Below, piece by piece: positions 17,858 to 28,652 of a stretch of 64,000 bases of DNA. The position numbers and the translations under genes are program-made. Source of the DNA: Nitratireductor sp. (lineage in GTDB: Bacteria > Pseudomonadota > Alphaproteobacteria > Rhizobiales > Rhizobiaceae); contig JACKJU010000013.1 of assembly GCA_020637805.1 (NCBI GenBank), positions 26,376-90,375 on the forward strand, given 5' to 3'. How positions within the stretch are numbered: position 1 is the stretch's first letter; the number at the start of each line of letters is the position of its first letter. The notes below the pieces were generated by a model. The model made no database searches. It had not been told where the DNA came from and worked only from the letters and a program-made list of their open reading frames with translations.

Positions 17858-19323
17858 TGGAGCAGGACTGGCTCTGGGACAGCGACGCTTTCATCTCTGC
17901 AACGAACGGCAGGCCGGTGGGTGACCTGCCGGAGGGCATTACCGGGATTTCCATCGATACGCGGACCCTTCAGCCCGGCGAAGCATACTTTGCCATCAAG
18001 GGCGAACGCATGGACGGCCACGATTTCGTATCTGCGGCCATGAAGGCAGGGGCAGGACTTGCAGTCGTCGCCGAAGAGAAGCTGGTCGCGCTTGGAGGAA
18101 TCAAGCTGCCGCTGGTCGTGGTGCGAGATGTGCTCGGCGCGATGCGTCGGCTCGGCGAGGCTGCGCGCGCCCGCTCGCGTGCACAGATCATTGCGGTTAC
18201 CGGCAGCGTGGGCAAGACGACGACGAAGGAAATGATGCGCACCGTGCTCTCTGCAAGCGGCAAGGTGCATGCCTCGGCGGCGTCCTTCAACAACCACTGG
18301 GGCGTTCCGCTGACGCTGGCGCGCATGCCGGACGATACGCGCTTCGGCATATTCGAGATCGGCATGAACCATCCGGATGAAATCCGTCCGCTGGTGAAGA
18401 TGGTTCGCCCGCATGTTGCGATGATCAACAATGTTGCCGCAGCGCATCTGGGTGCCTTCAAGTCGATAGACGAGATCGCGCACGCAAAGTGCGAGATATT
18501 CGAGGGCGTGGTTCCCGGCGGATATGGCCTGATCAACCGCGACGACGAACGATACTCCCTTCAGAAGAAACTGGCCGAACAGGCTGGAATTGAACACCTT
18601 CTTTCGTTTGGCGAGAAACGTGGAGCCGACTTCAAGCTGAAATCGCTCGAAGAGACGGCGCAAGGCAGCCGGTTCGTGGCTGTCATCAACCGCAAGGAAT
18701 TCGATGTGACCGTCAATGCGCCGGGCCGGCACCTGGTGCAGAATGCGCTGGCGGTTCTGGGCGTAGCGTCCTTGTGCGGTGCCGACATGGAAAAATCGGT
18801 TGAGGCCTTCAAGCAGATCGTGCCCGAAAAGGGACGCGGGCGCAGGCACCGGCTCAAGGCGCGGGATGGCGGGTTCCTCCTGATCGACGAAAGCTACAAT
18901 GCGAACACCGCTTCGATGGCCGCTGCGCTGAGGGTGGCGGGAATGGCCGAGAAGGGCGCAAAGGGCAGGCGCATAGCTGTGCTTGGTGACATGCGCGAAC
19001 TCGGGTCGAATTCTGAGCGGCTGCACCGTTCACTCGCTGGACCGATCTCCGAAAACGGCATTGATCTTGTCTATACGGTGGGCGAGGAAATCGCCGTTCT
19101 GGGCGCAGAACTGGGCCCCGGTGTCCATGCCGGACACTACGCGGATCGCGACGCAGTCATGCCCGTACTCGCCAAATCGTTGCGCGCCGGGGACGTAATC
19201 ATGCTAAAGGCTTCCAATGGACTGGGATTCGCGAAGCTGGTGGACATGCTTCGCGAAAACTTTCCGGAAGTGGAAGATGCGTTGGGGACGCAAACCGGCC
19301 GGAAGGGCAAGGCGGGGAACTGA
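17854..19323 (+). CDS. murF: UDP-MurNAc-tripeptide D-alanyl-D-alanine ligase
   Basis: 489 residues. Adds the D-Ala-D-Ala dipeptide made by Ddl to the UDP-MurNAc tripeptide. ATP loop [15 protein letters not shown] (residues ~114-128), then the conserved [13 protein letters not shown] and [10 protein letters not shown], and the C-terminal-domain [18 protein letters not shown] codons at 17854 and 17857 are both possible; the first overlaps the murE stop. It is followed by mraY after four bases. Nothing odd in length or motifs. Confidence 0.97.
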   Translation: MMEQDWLWDSDAFISATNGRPVGDLPEGITGISIDTRTLQPGEAYFAIKGERMDGHDFVSAAMKAGAGLAVVAEEKLVALGGIKLPLVVVRDVLGAMRRLGEAARARSRAQIIAVTGSVGKTTTKEMMRTVLSASGKVHASAASFNNHWGVPLTLARMPDDTRFGIFEIGMNHPDEIRPLVKMVRPHVAMINNVAAAHLGAFKSIDEIAHAKCEIFEGVVPGGYGLINRDDERYSLQKKLAEQAGIEHLLSFGEKRGADFKLKSLEETAQGSRFVAVINRKEFDVTVNAPGRHLVQNALAVLGVASLCGADMEKSVEAFKQIVPEKGRGRRHRLKARDGGFLLIDESYNANTASMAAALRVAGMAEKGAKGRRIAVLGDMRELGSNSERLHRSLAGPISENGIDLVYTVGEEIAVLGAELGPGVHAGHYADRDAVMPVLAKSLRAGDVIMLKASNGLGFAKLVDMLRENFPEVEDALGTQTGRKGKAGN

Positions 19324-19327
19324 AATC

Positions 19328-20413
19328 ATGCTGTATTATCTGAGCCAGGAATTTGCTGCCAATTTTCCAGGCTTCAACCTGTTCAGGTACATCACTTTCC
19401 GAACGGCGGGTTCGCTCGTTACCTCGGCACTGTTCGTGTTCCTGTTCGGGCAGGCGATCATCAATTCGCTGAGATTGCGCCAGGGCAAGGGCCAGCCAAT
19501 CCGGGCAGATGGCCCGGAATCCCATTTTGCCAAGGCTGGCACACCCACCATGGGTGGCCTGATGATCATCGTCGGTGTTCTGGTTTCCTCGATCATCTGG
19601 GCCAATCTTTCGAGCGTCTATGTGTGGGTCGTGCTCGTGGTCATGTCGGGCTTCGGCCTCATCGGCTTCTATGACGACTACCTGAAGGTCAGCAAGTCGA
19701 GCCACAAGGGGTTCTCGGGGCGCATGCGCCTTTCGCTGGAATTCGTTATCGCGGCTGCCGCGGCGCTGGCAATCATGGTGAGCGGCGAGCAGCCCTTTTC
19801 CTCCGCGCTGACATTTCCCTTCTTCAAGGACCTGATCCTGAATCTCGGCTGGTTCTTCATTCCTTTTGCGGCCTTCGTGATCGTTGGCGCGGGCAATGCG
19901 GTGAACCTGACCGACGGACTGGATGGACTTGCAATCGTCCCGGTGATGATCGCCGCTGCTTCGTTCGGCTTCATTGCCTACCTCTCGGGCAACGCGATAT
20001 TTGCAAACTACCTCCAGATTCACTTCGTTCTGGGAACGGGTGAAATTGCAGTGATATGCGGTGCCGTGATCGGTGCGGGGCTTGGGTTTCTCTGGTTCAA
20101 CGCGCCGCCTGCGGCAATCTTCATGGGCGATACCGGCTCCCTTGCCCTTGGCGGGATGATCGGCGCGGTCGCGGTCGCTACCAAGCACGAGATCGTGCTC
20201 GCCGTTGTTGGCGGGCTGTTCGTGATGGAGGCGCTGTCGGTCATGATACAGGTGGCTTCGTTCAAGCTCACCGGCAAGCGTGTATTCCGCATGGCTCCCA
20301 TCCATCACCACTTCGAGAAGAAGGGATGGACCGAGAGCCAAGTCGTGATCCGGTTCTGGATCATCGCGGTGCTACTGGCACTGATCGGGCTTTCGACACT
20401 CAAACTCAGATAG
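19328..20413 (+). CDS. mraY: Phospho-N-acetylmuramoyl-pentapeptide transferase (lipid I synthase)
   Basis: 361-residue polytopic membrane enzyme with about ten helices. Transfers phospho-MurNAc-pentapeptide to undecaprenyl phosphate. Active-site signatures are intact: GTPTMGG (residues ~71-77), the aspartate pair in [34 protein letters not shown], and the periplasmic-side APIHHHFE histidines. ATG at 19328, four bases after the murF stop; reading further up would overlap murF without family resemblance. Twenty-one bases separate it from murD. Confidence 0.97.
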   Translation: MLYYLSQEFAANFPGFNLFRYITFRTAGSLVTSALFVFLFGQAIINSLRLRQGKGQPIRADGPESHFAKAGTPTMGGLMIIVGVLVSSIIWANLSSVYVWVVLVVMSGFGLIGFYDDYLKVSKSSHKGFSGRMRLSLEFVIAAAAALAIMVSGEQPFSSALTFPFFKDLILNLGWFFIPFAAFVIVGAGNAVNLTDGLDGLAIVPVMIAAASFGFIAYLSGNAIFANYLQIHFVLGTGEIAVICGAVIGAGLGFLWFNAPPAAIFMGDTGSLALGGMIGAVAVATKHEIVLAVVGGLFVMEALSVMIQVASFKLTGKRVFRMAPIHHHFEKKGWTESQVVIRFWIIAVLLALIGLSTLKLR

Positions 20414-20434
20414 GATTTCTACGGGGACGCCATC

Positions 20435-21835
20435 TTGATTGCGGCAACGACGGCGAAAGGAAAAAGAATTGCACTGTTCGGGCTCGGCGGCTCGGGCTTG
20501 GCGACTGCGCACGCGCTGTCGCAGGGCGGGGCGGATCTCGTCTGTTTCGATGACAATCCCGAAAAGGTGAAACAGGCCCAGGCGGAGGGGTTGACGGTCC
20601 GGGACCTTCGCGAGGTCGATTTCTCCAGCGTGGACGAACTCGTGCTTTCGCCCGGCGTGCCGCTGACCCATCCCAGACCCCACTGGTCGGTGGAACTGGC
20701 GAGGAAGGCAGGGAAACCGGTAGTCGGCGATATCGAGCTGTTTGTTCGCGAACGCAATGCCCGCGCGCCGGAATGTCCGTTAATCGCCGTGACCGGGACC
20801 AATGGCAAATCGACCACCACCGCATTGATCGCCCATGTGCTGAAATCCGCTGGTCGCGACACCCAGATGGGAGGCAATATCGGCACGGCTGCGCTGCTTC
20901 TCGATCCGCCTGCAAGCGACCGGTTCTATGTCATCGAGTGTTCGTCCTACCAGATCGACCTTGCCCCCTCGCTCAACCCGTCTGCAGGAATTCTCCTCAA
21001 CCTGACGCCGGACCACCTGGACAGGCACGGCTCCATGGACAACTACGCGGCCATCAAGGAGCGCCTTGTTGCAGCGAGCGGCACGGCGATTGTCGGGGTG
21101 GATGACAGCTATTGCACCGCAATTGCATCCTACCTCGAGGCGCAGGGCAGGAAGGTGTTGCGGATATCCAGCTCGGCCAACCTGCATGAGGGCATTCATT
21201 TCCGGGACGGGTGGATCGTCAAGTCCGGTGCGGGCGGCACGCAGAAGCTGTTCGACCTGAATGAGGCGCCAGCCTTGCGCGGCAAGCACAATGCACAAAA
21301 TGCGGCCGCCACCTGGGCTGTGCTCGCCGTGTCAGGCCTTTCGTCTGAAGAGATTGCTGAAGGCATGCGCTCGTTTCCGGGGCTTGCCCATCGCATGGAA
21401 CAAGTGGGCCGTATCGGCAAAACCCTGTTCGTCAACGATTCCAAGGCAACGAATGCCGATGCCGCGGCAATGGCGCTTGGCAGTTTCGAGAACATTCACT
21501 GGATTGCGGGCGGTCTTGCCAAGGAGGGCGGGATCGAAAGTCTCGGACCGTTCTTCAGCAGGATCAGGCGTGCATACCTGATCGGCGAGGCAGCGCCGGC
21601 ATTTGCGGCAACGCTTGGCGGCAAGCTGCCGTTCGAGATCTCCGGTACGCTCGACGCGGCTGTGGTTCACGCTGCTGGCAATGCTGCACAAGAAGGCGAG
21701 GAGACTGTCGTTCTGCTTTCGCCTGCATGCGCGAGTTTCGACCAGTTTCCCAATTTCGAAAAACGGGGAGATGCCTTCCGCGAAGCCGTTCTGGCGCTGG
21801 AGGGGATCAAGCCGATGAAGGAGGTGGTGACATGA
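20435..21835 (+). CDS. murD: UDP-MurNAc-L-alanine:D-glutamate ligase
   Basis: 466 residues. Adds D-Glu to UDP-MurNAc-L-Ala. An N-terminal Rossmann-like loop (FGLGGSG, ~15-21) binds the UDP substrate; the ATP loop is [11 protein letters not shown] (119-129); [11 protein letters not shown] and the C-terminal NDSKATN are intact. The apparent start is TTG at 20435 with GGGGA seven bases upstream. No ATG lies close enough to keep the N-terminal Rossmann strand, so the rare TTG start is probably real. The stop overlaps the ftsW start (ATGA at 21832-21835). Confidence 0.95.
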   Translation: MIAATTAKGKRIALFGLGGSGLATAHALSQGGADLVCFDDNPEKVKQAQAEGLTVRDLREVDFSSVDELVLSPGVPLTHPRPHWSVELARKAGKPVVGDIELFVRERNARAPECPLIAVTGTNGKSTTTALIAHVLKSAGRDTQMGGNIGTAALLLDPPASDRFYVIECSSYQIDLAPSLNPSAGILLNLTPDHLDRHGSMDNYAAIKERLVAASGTAIVGVDDSYCTAIASYLEAQGRKVLRISSSANLHEGIHFRDGWIVKSGAGGTQKLFDLNEAPALRGKHNAQNAAATWAVLAVSGLSSEEIAEGMRSFPGLAHRMEQVGRIGKTLFVNDSKATNADAAAMALGSFENIHWIAGGLAKEGGIESLGPFFSRIRRAYLIGEAAPAFAATLGGKLPFEISGTLDAAVVHAAGNAAQEGEETVVLLSPACASFDQFPNFEKRGDAFREAVLALEGIKPMKEVVT

Positions 21836-22986
21836 TTTCCAGAGCCGACCGGTCATTCCTTGCCGAGTGGTGGCGCACCATCGACAAGCCGCTTCTGAGC
21901 GGTGTGCTGATCCTCATCCTGCTTGGTTTCCTGCTGTCTTTTGCGGCCAGTCCGCCGGTTGCCGAGCGTATCGGCCTGCCGCCTTCGCATTTCACCATTC
22001 GTCATGCAGTGTTCCTGGTGCCGTCCCTGATCCTGCTGATTGGCCTGTCGTTCCTCGATCAGCGCATGGTCCGGCGCTCGGCGCTGGTGCTGTTCATAAT
22101 TGCCATGGCGTTGATGATGGCAACCCTGTTCATCGGCGAAGACGTGAAGGGCTCGCGGCGCTGGATCTGGATCGCAGGCTTCTCCCTGCAGCCCTCGGAA
22201 TTCATGAAGCCCGCCTTCGTGATCCTGACGGCATGGCTGTTTGCCGAGAATTCGAGGCAGCCCGAGATCCCCGGAAACCTGTTCGCCATCATCCTGTTCG
22301 GCATGGTTGCCGCGCTCTTGATCGCGCAGCCCGACTTCGGCCAGACGGTTCTGGTCGGCATTGTCTGGGGCGCGATGTTCTTTGTCGCCGGGATGTCCTG
22401 GCTGTGGATCGGGGGACTTGGCAGCCTCGGTGCGCTGGCGTTTGTCGGAGCGTACATGTTCTTTCCGCACGTTGCCGGGCGAATAGACCGGTTCATCACG
22501 GGTGAAGGCGACAACTTCCAGGTCGAGACTGCACGCGAAGCCATCATTACCGGCGGCTGGCTTGGGCAGGGGCCGGGCGAGGGCACGGTCAAGCGCTATC
22601 TTCCGGACAGTCACACGGACTTCTCGTTTTCAGTGGCTGCCGAGGAGTTCGGCATCATCGCCTGCATCCTGCTCGTGGCGCTATTTGCCTTTGTCGTGTT
22701 GCGCGGGCTGAACCGGGCCCTGCGCGAACACAATCCATTCACACGGCTGGCGGTTTCCGGTCTCGTCATCATGTTCGGGATGCAGTCGATGATCAACATC
22801 ATGGTGAACCTGCAACTGATGCCGGCCAAGGGCATGACCCTGCCGTTCATTTCCTATGGCGGTTCGTCGCTGCTTTCGATGTCCATCGTGATGGGCTACG
22901 TTCTTGCGCTGACACGCCGCCGCCCGGACATGTACCGCAACGAACCGCTGTCGACGACGATCAAGCGGTTCATGCCGGCAGAATGA
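21832..22986 (+). CDS. ftsW: Septal peptidoglycan glycosyltransferase FtsW (SEDS family)
   Basis: 384-residue membrane protein with about ten helices that polymerises lipid II at the septum in partnership with FtsI. Recognised by [18 protein letters not shown] (residues ~104-121), AQPDFGQTV, the catalytic-loop region around [11 protein letters not shown], the [18 protein letters not shown] segment and [14 protein letters not shown] at 21832 overlaps the murD stop. murG follows after 20 bases. Motifs and length are standard. Confidence 0.97.
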   Translation: MISRADRSFLAEWWRTIDKPLLSGVLILILLGFLLSFAASPPVAERIGLPPSHFTIRHAVFLVPSLILLIGLSFLDQRMVRRSALVLFIIAMALMMATLFIGEDVKGSRRWIWIAGFSLQPSEFMKPAFVILTAWLFAENSRQPEIPGNLFAIILFGMVAALLIAQPDFGQTVLVGIVWGAMFFVAGMSWLWIGGLGSLGALAFVGAYMFFPHVAGRIDRFITGEGDNFQVETAREAIITGGWLGQGPGEGTVKRYLPDSHTDFSFSVAAEEFGIIACILLVALFAFVVLRGLNRALREHNPFTRLAVSGLVIMFGMQSMINIMVNLQLMPAKGMTLPFISYGGSSLLSMSIVMGYVLALTRRRPDMYRNEPLSTTIKRFMPAE

Positions 22987-23006
22987 ACCACTGAACGGGA
23001 AATGCG

Positions 23007-24122
23007 ATGACCAAGGGATCAGTCCTGCTTTGCGCTGGAGGAACGGGAGGCCATCTGTTTCCGGCTGAGGCGCTGGCGCATGAGCTGGTGGCGCGAGGCT
23101 ATTCCGTGCATCTGGCGACAGACATGCGGGCGAAGAAATATGCTGCCGCCTTTCCTGCGGATGGTGTGCATGTGATCCGCTCCGCGACGGTGGGCGGCAA
23201 GAACCCGGTCGCGCTGGCAAAGACGATTTTCTCGCTGGGCCTGGGCTATCAGCAGAGTTCCAGGCTGGTGCGGAAGATTAGGCCCGTGGCGGCTGTGGGC
23301 TTCGGCGGCTATCCGACGCTTCCGCCGATCTTTGCCGCCTCCAATGCCAACGTTCCCTGCCTTCTGCACGAGCAGAATGCCATTCTTGGCCGGGCCAACT
23401 GGTTTCTCGCAAAGCGGGCAAAAGGCATCGCCATCGGGTTCGCGCTGGCCGGGGAAAGACCGGAGGGCACACCCGTCATCGAGACGGGCAATCCGGTACG
23501 GCCAATGGTAAAGGCTGTGATGGACACTCCATATCCCTCTCGAACGGCGGGCGAGCGCTTCCGTCTCGTCGTGTTTGGCGGCAGCCAGGGCGCGAGGTTC
23601 TTCTCCGAGATCATGCCGGAGGCACTGGCCATGCTTGGAGCGGAGGAACGGTCGCGCATTTCACTCCTGGAACAGGCCCGTGAAGAGGATCAGGCGGCAC
23701 TGAATGCCAGCCTTCAAAGGCTTGGCATCGAGGCCCAGGTCTCGCCGTTCTTCAAGGACATGCCGGCCGAAATCGCGGGCGCGCATTTCGTTATCGCGCG
23801 CGCCGGAGCGTCCTCGGTGGGAGAACTGGCCGTCATCGGCCGGCCTTCATTGCTCGTACCGCTGCCCGGATCGCTCGACGGCGACCAGGCCGCCAATGCC
23901 GCATCCATGGAAAAGGCGGGGGGTGCCATTGTTGTCCGCCAGGCAGAGTTGTCTGCCGAACGGCTGGCAGGCCTCCTTCGCGAGATGATGAACGAACCGG
24001 CAAGGGCCGCGAGCATGGCAGCGGCTGCGCGTAGCACTGGGAAGCCCGATGCTGCCGAAAAACTTGCCGATTGCGTGGAATGTGTTATCTCCGGCGGCGA
24101 TCTGGCATCGGCCGCTACGTAA
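23007..24122 (+). CDS. murG: UDP-GlcNAc:lipid I N-acetylglucosaminyltransferase
   Basis: 371-residue peripheral inner-membrane GT28 enzyme that turns lipid I into lipid II. The N-terminal glycine loops are seen in [16 protein letters not shown] (residues ~9-24) and GFGGYPTLP, the second domain has [12 protein letters not shown], and the UDP-GlcNAc site is [16 protein letters not shown] followed by [17 protein letters not shown] at 23007 with ACGGGAA upstream. murC follows after 25 bases. Nothing unusual. Confidence 0.97.
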   Translation: MTKGSVLLCAGGTGGHLFPAEALAHELVARGYSVHLATDMRAKKYAAAFPADGVHVIRSATVGGKNPVALAKTIFSLGLGYQQSSRLVRKIRPVAAVGFGGYPTLPPIFAASNANVPCLLHEQNAILGRANWFLAKRAKGIAIGFALAGERPEGTPVIETGNPVRPMVKAVMDTPYPSRTAGERFRLVVFGGSQGARFFSEIMPEALAMLGAEERSRISLLEQAREEDQAALNASLQRLGIEAQVSPFFKDMPAEIAGAHFVIARAGASSVGELAVIGRPSLLVPLPGSLDGDQAANAASMEKAGGAIVVRQAELSAERLAGLLREMMNEPARAASMAAAARSTGKPDAAEKLADCVECVISGGDLASAAT

Positions 24123-24147
24123 ACTCGAACTCCACGGACACAATCCC

Positions 24148-25557
24148 ATGAAAATGCCTGCTGACATCGGCATCGTTCACTTCGTCGGAATCGGCGGCAT
24201 CGGCATGAGCGGCATCGCCGAGGTGCTGCACAATCTGGGCTACAAGGTCCAGGGATCCGACATGAACGAGAGCGCCAATGTGGAGCGCCTTCGCGACAAG
24301 GGCATAACCGTACACATCGGACACCGGGCCGAGAACCTTGGCGATGCAGCAGTGGTGGTGGCATCATCCGCGATCAAGCAGGACAATCCCGAACGCATAG
24401 CAGCCCGCGAGCGCCGCATACCGCTGGTTCGCCGCGCCGAGATGCTGGCCGAACTCATGCGCTTCAAGAACGCGGTCGCGATTGGCGGCACGCACGGCAA
24501 GACCACGACCACCTCCATGGTGGGCACGATCCTGGAAGCGGGCGGCCTTGATCCGACGGTCATCAATGGCGGTATCATCAACCATCTTGGCACCAATGTT
24601 CGCCTGGGCGATGGTGACTGGATGGTCTGCGAGGCGGACGAGTCCGACGGGACTTTTCTCAAGTTGCCTGCCGATGTTGCAGTGGTCACCAATATAGACC
24701 CGGAGCATCTCGACCATTACGGCGACTACGACGCCGTGAAAAAGGCATTCCGCGATTTCGTCGAGAATGTGCCTTTCTATGGTTTCGCTGTTTGCTGCAT
24801 CGATCACCCGGAAGTGCAGGCGATGGTCGCTCGAATCACCGACCGGCGCGTCGTCACCTATGGGCGCAACCCCCAGGCCGACATCCGCTTCTTCAATCTC
24901 AACATCTCGGGTGCGAAGAGTTCCTTCGATGTCGAAATTCGCGACCGCAAGCGCGGCGAAACGAAGACTGTCACCGGTCTTGAGCTGCCAATGGCAGGCA
25001 TTCACAACGTGTCGAACGCGACTGCTGCGATTGCTGTGGCGCACGAACTTGGCGTGAACGAAGAGGGCATCCGCAAGGGCATTGCCGCGTTCTCCGGGGT
25101 CAAGCGCCGCTTCACCCATACCGGAAGCTGGAACGGCGTCGAGATATTCGATGATTACGGCCATCACCCGGTGGAGATTGCCGCCGTGCTTGCGGCAGCG
25201 CGGGCCGCCACCAATGGCAAGGTGATGGCCATCAAGCAGCCGCACCGCTACACGCGGCTGCAAAGCCTGATGGGCGATTTCTGCTCCTGCTTCAACGATG
25301 CGGACACGGTGCTTGTCGCGCCGGTCTATTCCGCTGGCGAAAGCCCGATCGAGGGTGCCGACAACAAGGCGCTGGTTGCCGGTCTGCGTGCCGCCGGTCA
25401 CCGCGATGCGCGCGTGATCTCGGCTGAGGGCGATGTTGCGCCGATTGTTCACCAGACAGCGAACCCGGGTGACTTCGTGATCTTTCTCGGTGCAGGCGAC
25501 ATCACCAAATGGGCCTATGCGCTTCCCGGCGCTCTTGCGGCGCTCGACGGCAACTGA
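24148..25557 (+). CDS. murC: UDP-N-acetylmuramate:L-alanine ligase
   Basis: 469-residue cytoplasmic ligase starting the stem peptide by adding L-Ala to UDP-MurNAc. Rossmann loop [17 protein letters not shown] at residues 11-27, ATP loop [10 protein letters not shown] (113-122), [10 protein letters not shown], and the C-terminal [13 protein letters not shown] at 24148 gives the normal MKMP start; reading back to 24049 would overlap murG with unrelated sequence. murB follows after nine bases. Confidence 0.97.
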   Translation: MKMPADIGIVHFVGIGGIGMSGIAEVLHNLGYKVQGSDMNESANVERLRDKGITVHIGHRAENLGDAAVVVASSAIKQDNPERIAARERRIPLVRRAEMLAELMRFKNAVAIGGTHGKTTTTSMVGTILEAGGLDPTVINGGIINHLGTNVRLGDGDWMVCEADESDGTFLKLPADVAVVTNIDPEHLDHYGDYDAVKKAFRDFVENVPFYGFAVCCIDHPEVQAMVARITDRRVVTYGRNPQADIRFFNLNISGAKSSFDVEIRDRKRGETKTVTGLELPMAGIHNVSNATAAIAVAHELGVNEEGIRKGIAAFSGVKRRFTHTGSWNGVEIFDDYGHHPVEIAAVLAAARAATNGKVMAIKQPHRYTRLQSLMGDFCSCFNDADTVLVAPVYSAGESPIEGADNKALVAGLRAAGHRDARVISAEGDVAPIVHQTANPGDFVIFLGAGDITKWAYALPGALAALDGN

Positions 25558-25566
25558 GGGCGAAAC

Positions 25567-26538
25567 ATGCCGGGCCAGGCTCTTCTAGATAGTATATTGC
25601 CGCTGATGGATGGCCTGCGCGGGCGATGCCAGGCGAATGCCCTGATGTCCAAGCTCACCTGGTTTCAGGTTGGCGGCCCGGCAGATGTCCTGTTCCAGCC
25701 TGCTGACGAGGAGGATCTTGCCTTCTTTCTTTCCCGGTTGCCGGAGGACATTCCGGTAACGGTGGTCGGCGTCGGCTCCAATCTCCTGGTGCGGGATGGC
25801 GGCATCGAAGGCGTTGTCATACGGCTCGGCGCGAAGGGCTTCGGCCAGGTGGAGCACATTGGCGGACTACGGTTGAGGGCAGGCGCCGCGGTACTTGACA
25901 AGAAACTGGCCGCCGAGGCGCTGGCCCATGGGATTGGCGGCTTTGCATTCTACCATGGTATTCCGGGGGGAATTGGCGGCGCACTCAGGATGAATGCCGG
26001 TGCCAACGGCACGGAGACAACCAATCGTGTCGTTGAAGTCACGGCCATAGACCGGCAGGGCGGGCGGCATGTGCTCTCGCATGAAGACATGGGGTACACC
26101 TACCGTCATTCCGCCGTGCCATCCGATCTCATTTTCACCTCGGCGGTTTTCGAGGGCGTCGACGAACCGCGCGAGAAGATCGAGGCGGACATGGCGGCGG
26201 TCCAGCATCACCGCGAGACCGTTCAGCCCGTAAAGGAAAAAACCGGCGGCTCGACCTTCAAGAATCCCGCGGGACATTCAGCCTGGCGGCTTGTCGACGA
26301 GGCAGGGCTGAGGGGCTTCCAGGTTGGCGGCGCACAGATGAGCGAGATGCATTGCAACTTCATGATCAACACCGGTGCCGCCACGGCTCTCGATCTTGAA
26401 ACTCTGGGTGAAACTGTGCGTCGAAGGGTCTTGGAAAATTCGGCGATTCAGCTAGAGTGGGAAATCAAGCGCATCGGGCGATTTGCCGAGGGTCAGACCA
26501 GACCGGCGTCGATCGATGACCGAAGAGCGGGCGCGTAG
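25567..26538 (+). CDS. murB: UDP-N-acetylenolpyruvoylglucosamine reductase
   Basis: 323-residue FAD enzyme that reduces UDP-GlcNAc-enolpyruvate to UDP-MurNAc with NADPH. The FAD-binding stretch shows [20 protein letters not shown] (residues ~58-77) and the active-site region [38 protein letters not shown] holds the proton-donor Ser in the type I position. The type I C-terminus with [10 protein letters not shown] is present. It ends with a Lys/Arg-rich tail. RBS GAGGGCGAAAC before the ATG. It is followed by a 264-base spacer to ddl. Confidence 0.96.
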   Translation: MPGQALLDSILPLMDGLRGRCQANALMSKLTWFQVGGPADVLFQPADEEDLAFFLSRLPEDIPVTVVGVGSNLLVRDGGIEGVVIRLGAKGFGQVEHIGGLRLRAGAAVLDKKLAAEALAHGIGGFAFYHGIPGGIGGALRMNAGANGTETTNRVVEVTAIDRQGGRHVLSHEDMGYTYRHSAVPSDLIFTSAVFEGVDEPREKIEADMAAVQHHRETVQPVKEKTGGSTFKNPAGHSAWRLVDEAGLRGFQVGGAQMSEMHCNFMINTGAATALDLETLGETVRRRVLENSAIQLEWEIKRIGRFAEGQTRPASIDDRRAGA

Positions 26539-26802
26539 GACGAGGCGGCAGGCGGCGGAGCAGGCCGGAAGTCCATAGCCCGAACAATGCGGCAACACCG
26601 GCCAAAGCCGGGGCAGTATCCGACAGGGAAGCGAAATACACTCGCCTGAACCTCCGTATGGGGAGGCTCCGGGACGGGTGGATTCTGATTCCGGCTTCCG
26701 TTGGGAGCCTCATGACCAGCCCATGTAGAGGGCGGCAAAACATCCGGCCACTTGGGTGGTCAAAACGGGACCGCAATCTGGGGTCCAAGACGGGGAATGC
26801 GT

Positions 26803-27729
26803 ATGAGTTCGAAACACGTTGCGGTGTTGATGGGGGGATGGTCTTCGGAAAGACCGGTGTCGCTTGCTTCCGGGAAACCGTGCGCGGATGCACTTGAGCG
26901 CGCAGGCTTCCAGGTCACCCGCATCGATGTCGGCAGAGACATCGTCGAGGTCCTCAAGGACACGAAGCCCGATGTCGTCTTCAACGCACTGCACGGCCCG
27001 TTCGGCGAGGATGGCGGTATCCAGGCGATCCTGGAACTTCTTGAAATTCCCTACACGCATTCAGGCCTTCTGGCCTCGGCCCTTGCGATGGACAAGGAGA
27101 AGGCCAAGACCGTAGCGCGGCGGGCTGGCGTTCCAGTCGCCGAAGCCAAGGTCATGAACCGGCTCGAAGCGGCAGAAAAGCACGTGATGAAGCCGCCTTA
27201 CGTCATCAAGCCGGTCGCCGAAGGATCATCTTTCGGGGTGCTGATCGTGCGCGAGGACATGTCCAATCCACCCCAGGAACTGTATTCGAAGGAATGGCCA
27301 TATGGCGAGCGAATCATGGTGGAAAGGTTCATTTCCGGGCGCGAGCTGACCTGCGCCGTGATGGGCAATGTGGCGCTTGGCGTGACGGAAATTGTGCCGC
27401 AGGGTCACAGCTTCTACGATTTCGATGCAAAATATGCGGAAGGCGGCTCCAAACACGTGCTGCCGGCAGAAATTAAACCAAATATTTACCAAAAGATTCA
27501 GACACTGGCGCTCAAGGCACACGAGGCCATTGGCTGCAGGGGCGTATCGCGGTCGGACTTCCGTTTAGACGACGGTCCGGCGGGAACCGGAGAGTTGATC
27601 TGGCTCGAGGTCAATACGCAGCCCGGCATGACCCCAACCTCGCTTGTACCTGAAATGGCCCTGCACGCAGGCCACAGTTTCGAGGAATTCCTGACCTGGA
27701 TGGTGGAGGACGCATCGTGCAACAGGTAG
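26803..27729 (+). CDS. ddl: D-alanine:D-alanine ligase
   Basis: 308-residue ATP-grasp enzyme that makes the D-Ala-D-Ala dipeptide used by MurF. Seen are VLMGGWSSERPVSL at the N-terminus, the NALHGPFGEDGG substrate loop (residues ~62-73), PYVIKPVAEGSSFGV for ATP binding, and the metal-site LIWLEVNTQPGMT with the Glu-x-Asn pair. The start at 26803 has GGGGA at 26792-26796; ATG at 26797 or 26752 would add a leader not seen in the family. It overlaps ftsQ by 13 bases. It could carry its own promoter in the spacer after murB, but none is clear. Confidence 0.95.
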   Translation: MSSKHVAVLMGGWSSERPVSLASGKPCADALERAGFQVTRIDVGRDIVEVLKDTKPDVVFNALHGPFGEDGGIQAILELLEIPYTHSGLLASALAMDKEKAKTVARRAGVPVAEAKVMNRLEAAEKHVMKPPYVIKPVAEGSSFGVLIVREDMSNPPQELYSKEWPYGERIMVERFISGRELTCAVMGNVALGVTEIVPQGHSFYDFDAKYAEGGSKHVLPAEIKPNIYQKIQTLALKAHEAIGCRGVSRSDFRLDDGPAGTGELIWLEVNTQPGMTPTSLVPEMALHAGHSFEEFLTWMVEDASCNR

Positions 27730-28652
27730 GCCCGCGGGCCAACCAGATGGGACGCTACATCACGCCGGAAGCGATTGCCGTTTCCGAGCGCGGAAGCGTT
27801 TTGCCGAAGTTCCTGCGCAAACCGGCGCGGCAGGCGAGCCGCCTGCTGAATGGCGGGTTCCACGTTTCCGGGCGCGGGCTTGCCATATTCGGCATTCTGT
27901 TTGCAGTCGCGACTGCGGGTGCGGGCCTCGTTGCCAACGGGCAGGCGGATGTCGTGCTGGCGCGTGTTGCACCGATAATCGGCCTGAAGAACATTTCCTA
28001 TGACATTACCGGCGCGGTCGAAACTTCGCAGATCGACGTGATGACCACCATTGCGCCACTGGCACAGGGGTCGCTTCTCACTTTGAGCGCGAAAGCAGCT
28101 CGCGACGCACTGATCGAGCTTCCCTGGGTTGCCGACGCCACGGTGACAAAGCGTTTTCCCGACCGGCTTTCGATCAATCTCGTGGAGCGTTCGGCATTCG
28201 CCATCTGGCAGGACGGCGACGGCCTGCATCTTGTTGATCGCGAGGGCAGGGTTCTCGGTGATTACGATGGCCGGCCCGGCATACTTCCGCTCGTCGTCGG
28301 CCAGGGGGCAGGCGATGAAGCCGCCGAAATCGTCGCATCGGTTTCGCGCTACCCGCAGATTTCCTCCAAGGTCCGGGCATACCAGCGTGTTGGCAGCAGG
28401 CGCTGGGACCTGCAGCTCGAGAACGGAATACAGGTGCTGCTGCCCGAAAACGGGCTGGAGGCAGGGCTTTCCAGGCTCGCGCAGCTGGACGAGGAAAAGG
28501 ACATCTTCAACCGCGCCGTGGAGCGCATCGATCTCAGGTCAGATGACCGGGTGGTCTTCCGGCTGGAGCAGGGTGCAGCCGACGCAATGCGCGAAGTGCG
28601 CGAGGAGCAGATAAAGCGAATGGAAAAAGCCAAGAGGGAGCGCCAGATATGA
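27717..28652 (+). CDS. ftsQ: Cell division protein FtsQ
   Basis: 311-residue bitopic membrane protein of the divisome that ties FtsA/FtsZ-side assembly to FtsL/FtsB. A basic cytoplasmic tail of about 55 residues is followed by one helix (GLAIFGILFAVATAGAGLVA, ~57-76) and the periplasmic POTRA domain, which starts with ISYDITGAVETSQIDV and includes ALIELPWVADATVTKRFPD, then the FtsQ-specific DRLSINLVERSAFAIWQ. GTG start at 27717, within ddl, with GGTGGAGGAC upstream. The TGA overlaps the ftsA ATG. Confidence 0.93.
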   Translation: MQQVGPRANQMGRYITPEAIAVSERGSVLPKFLRKPARQASRLLNGGFHVSGRGLAIFGILFAVATAGAGLVANGQADVVLARVAPIIGLKNISYDITGAVETSQIDVMTTIAPLAQGSLLTLSAKAARDALIELPWVADATVTKRFPDRLSINLVERSAFAIWQDGDGLHLVDREGRVLGDYDGRPGILPLVVGQGAGDEAAEIVASVSRYPQISSKVRAYQRVGSRRWDLQLENGIQVLLPENGLEAGLSRLAQLDEEKDIFNRAVERIDLRSDDRVVFRLEQGAADAMREVREEQIKRMEKAKRERQI

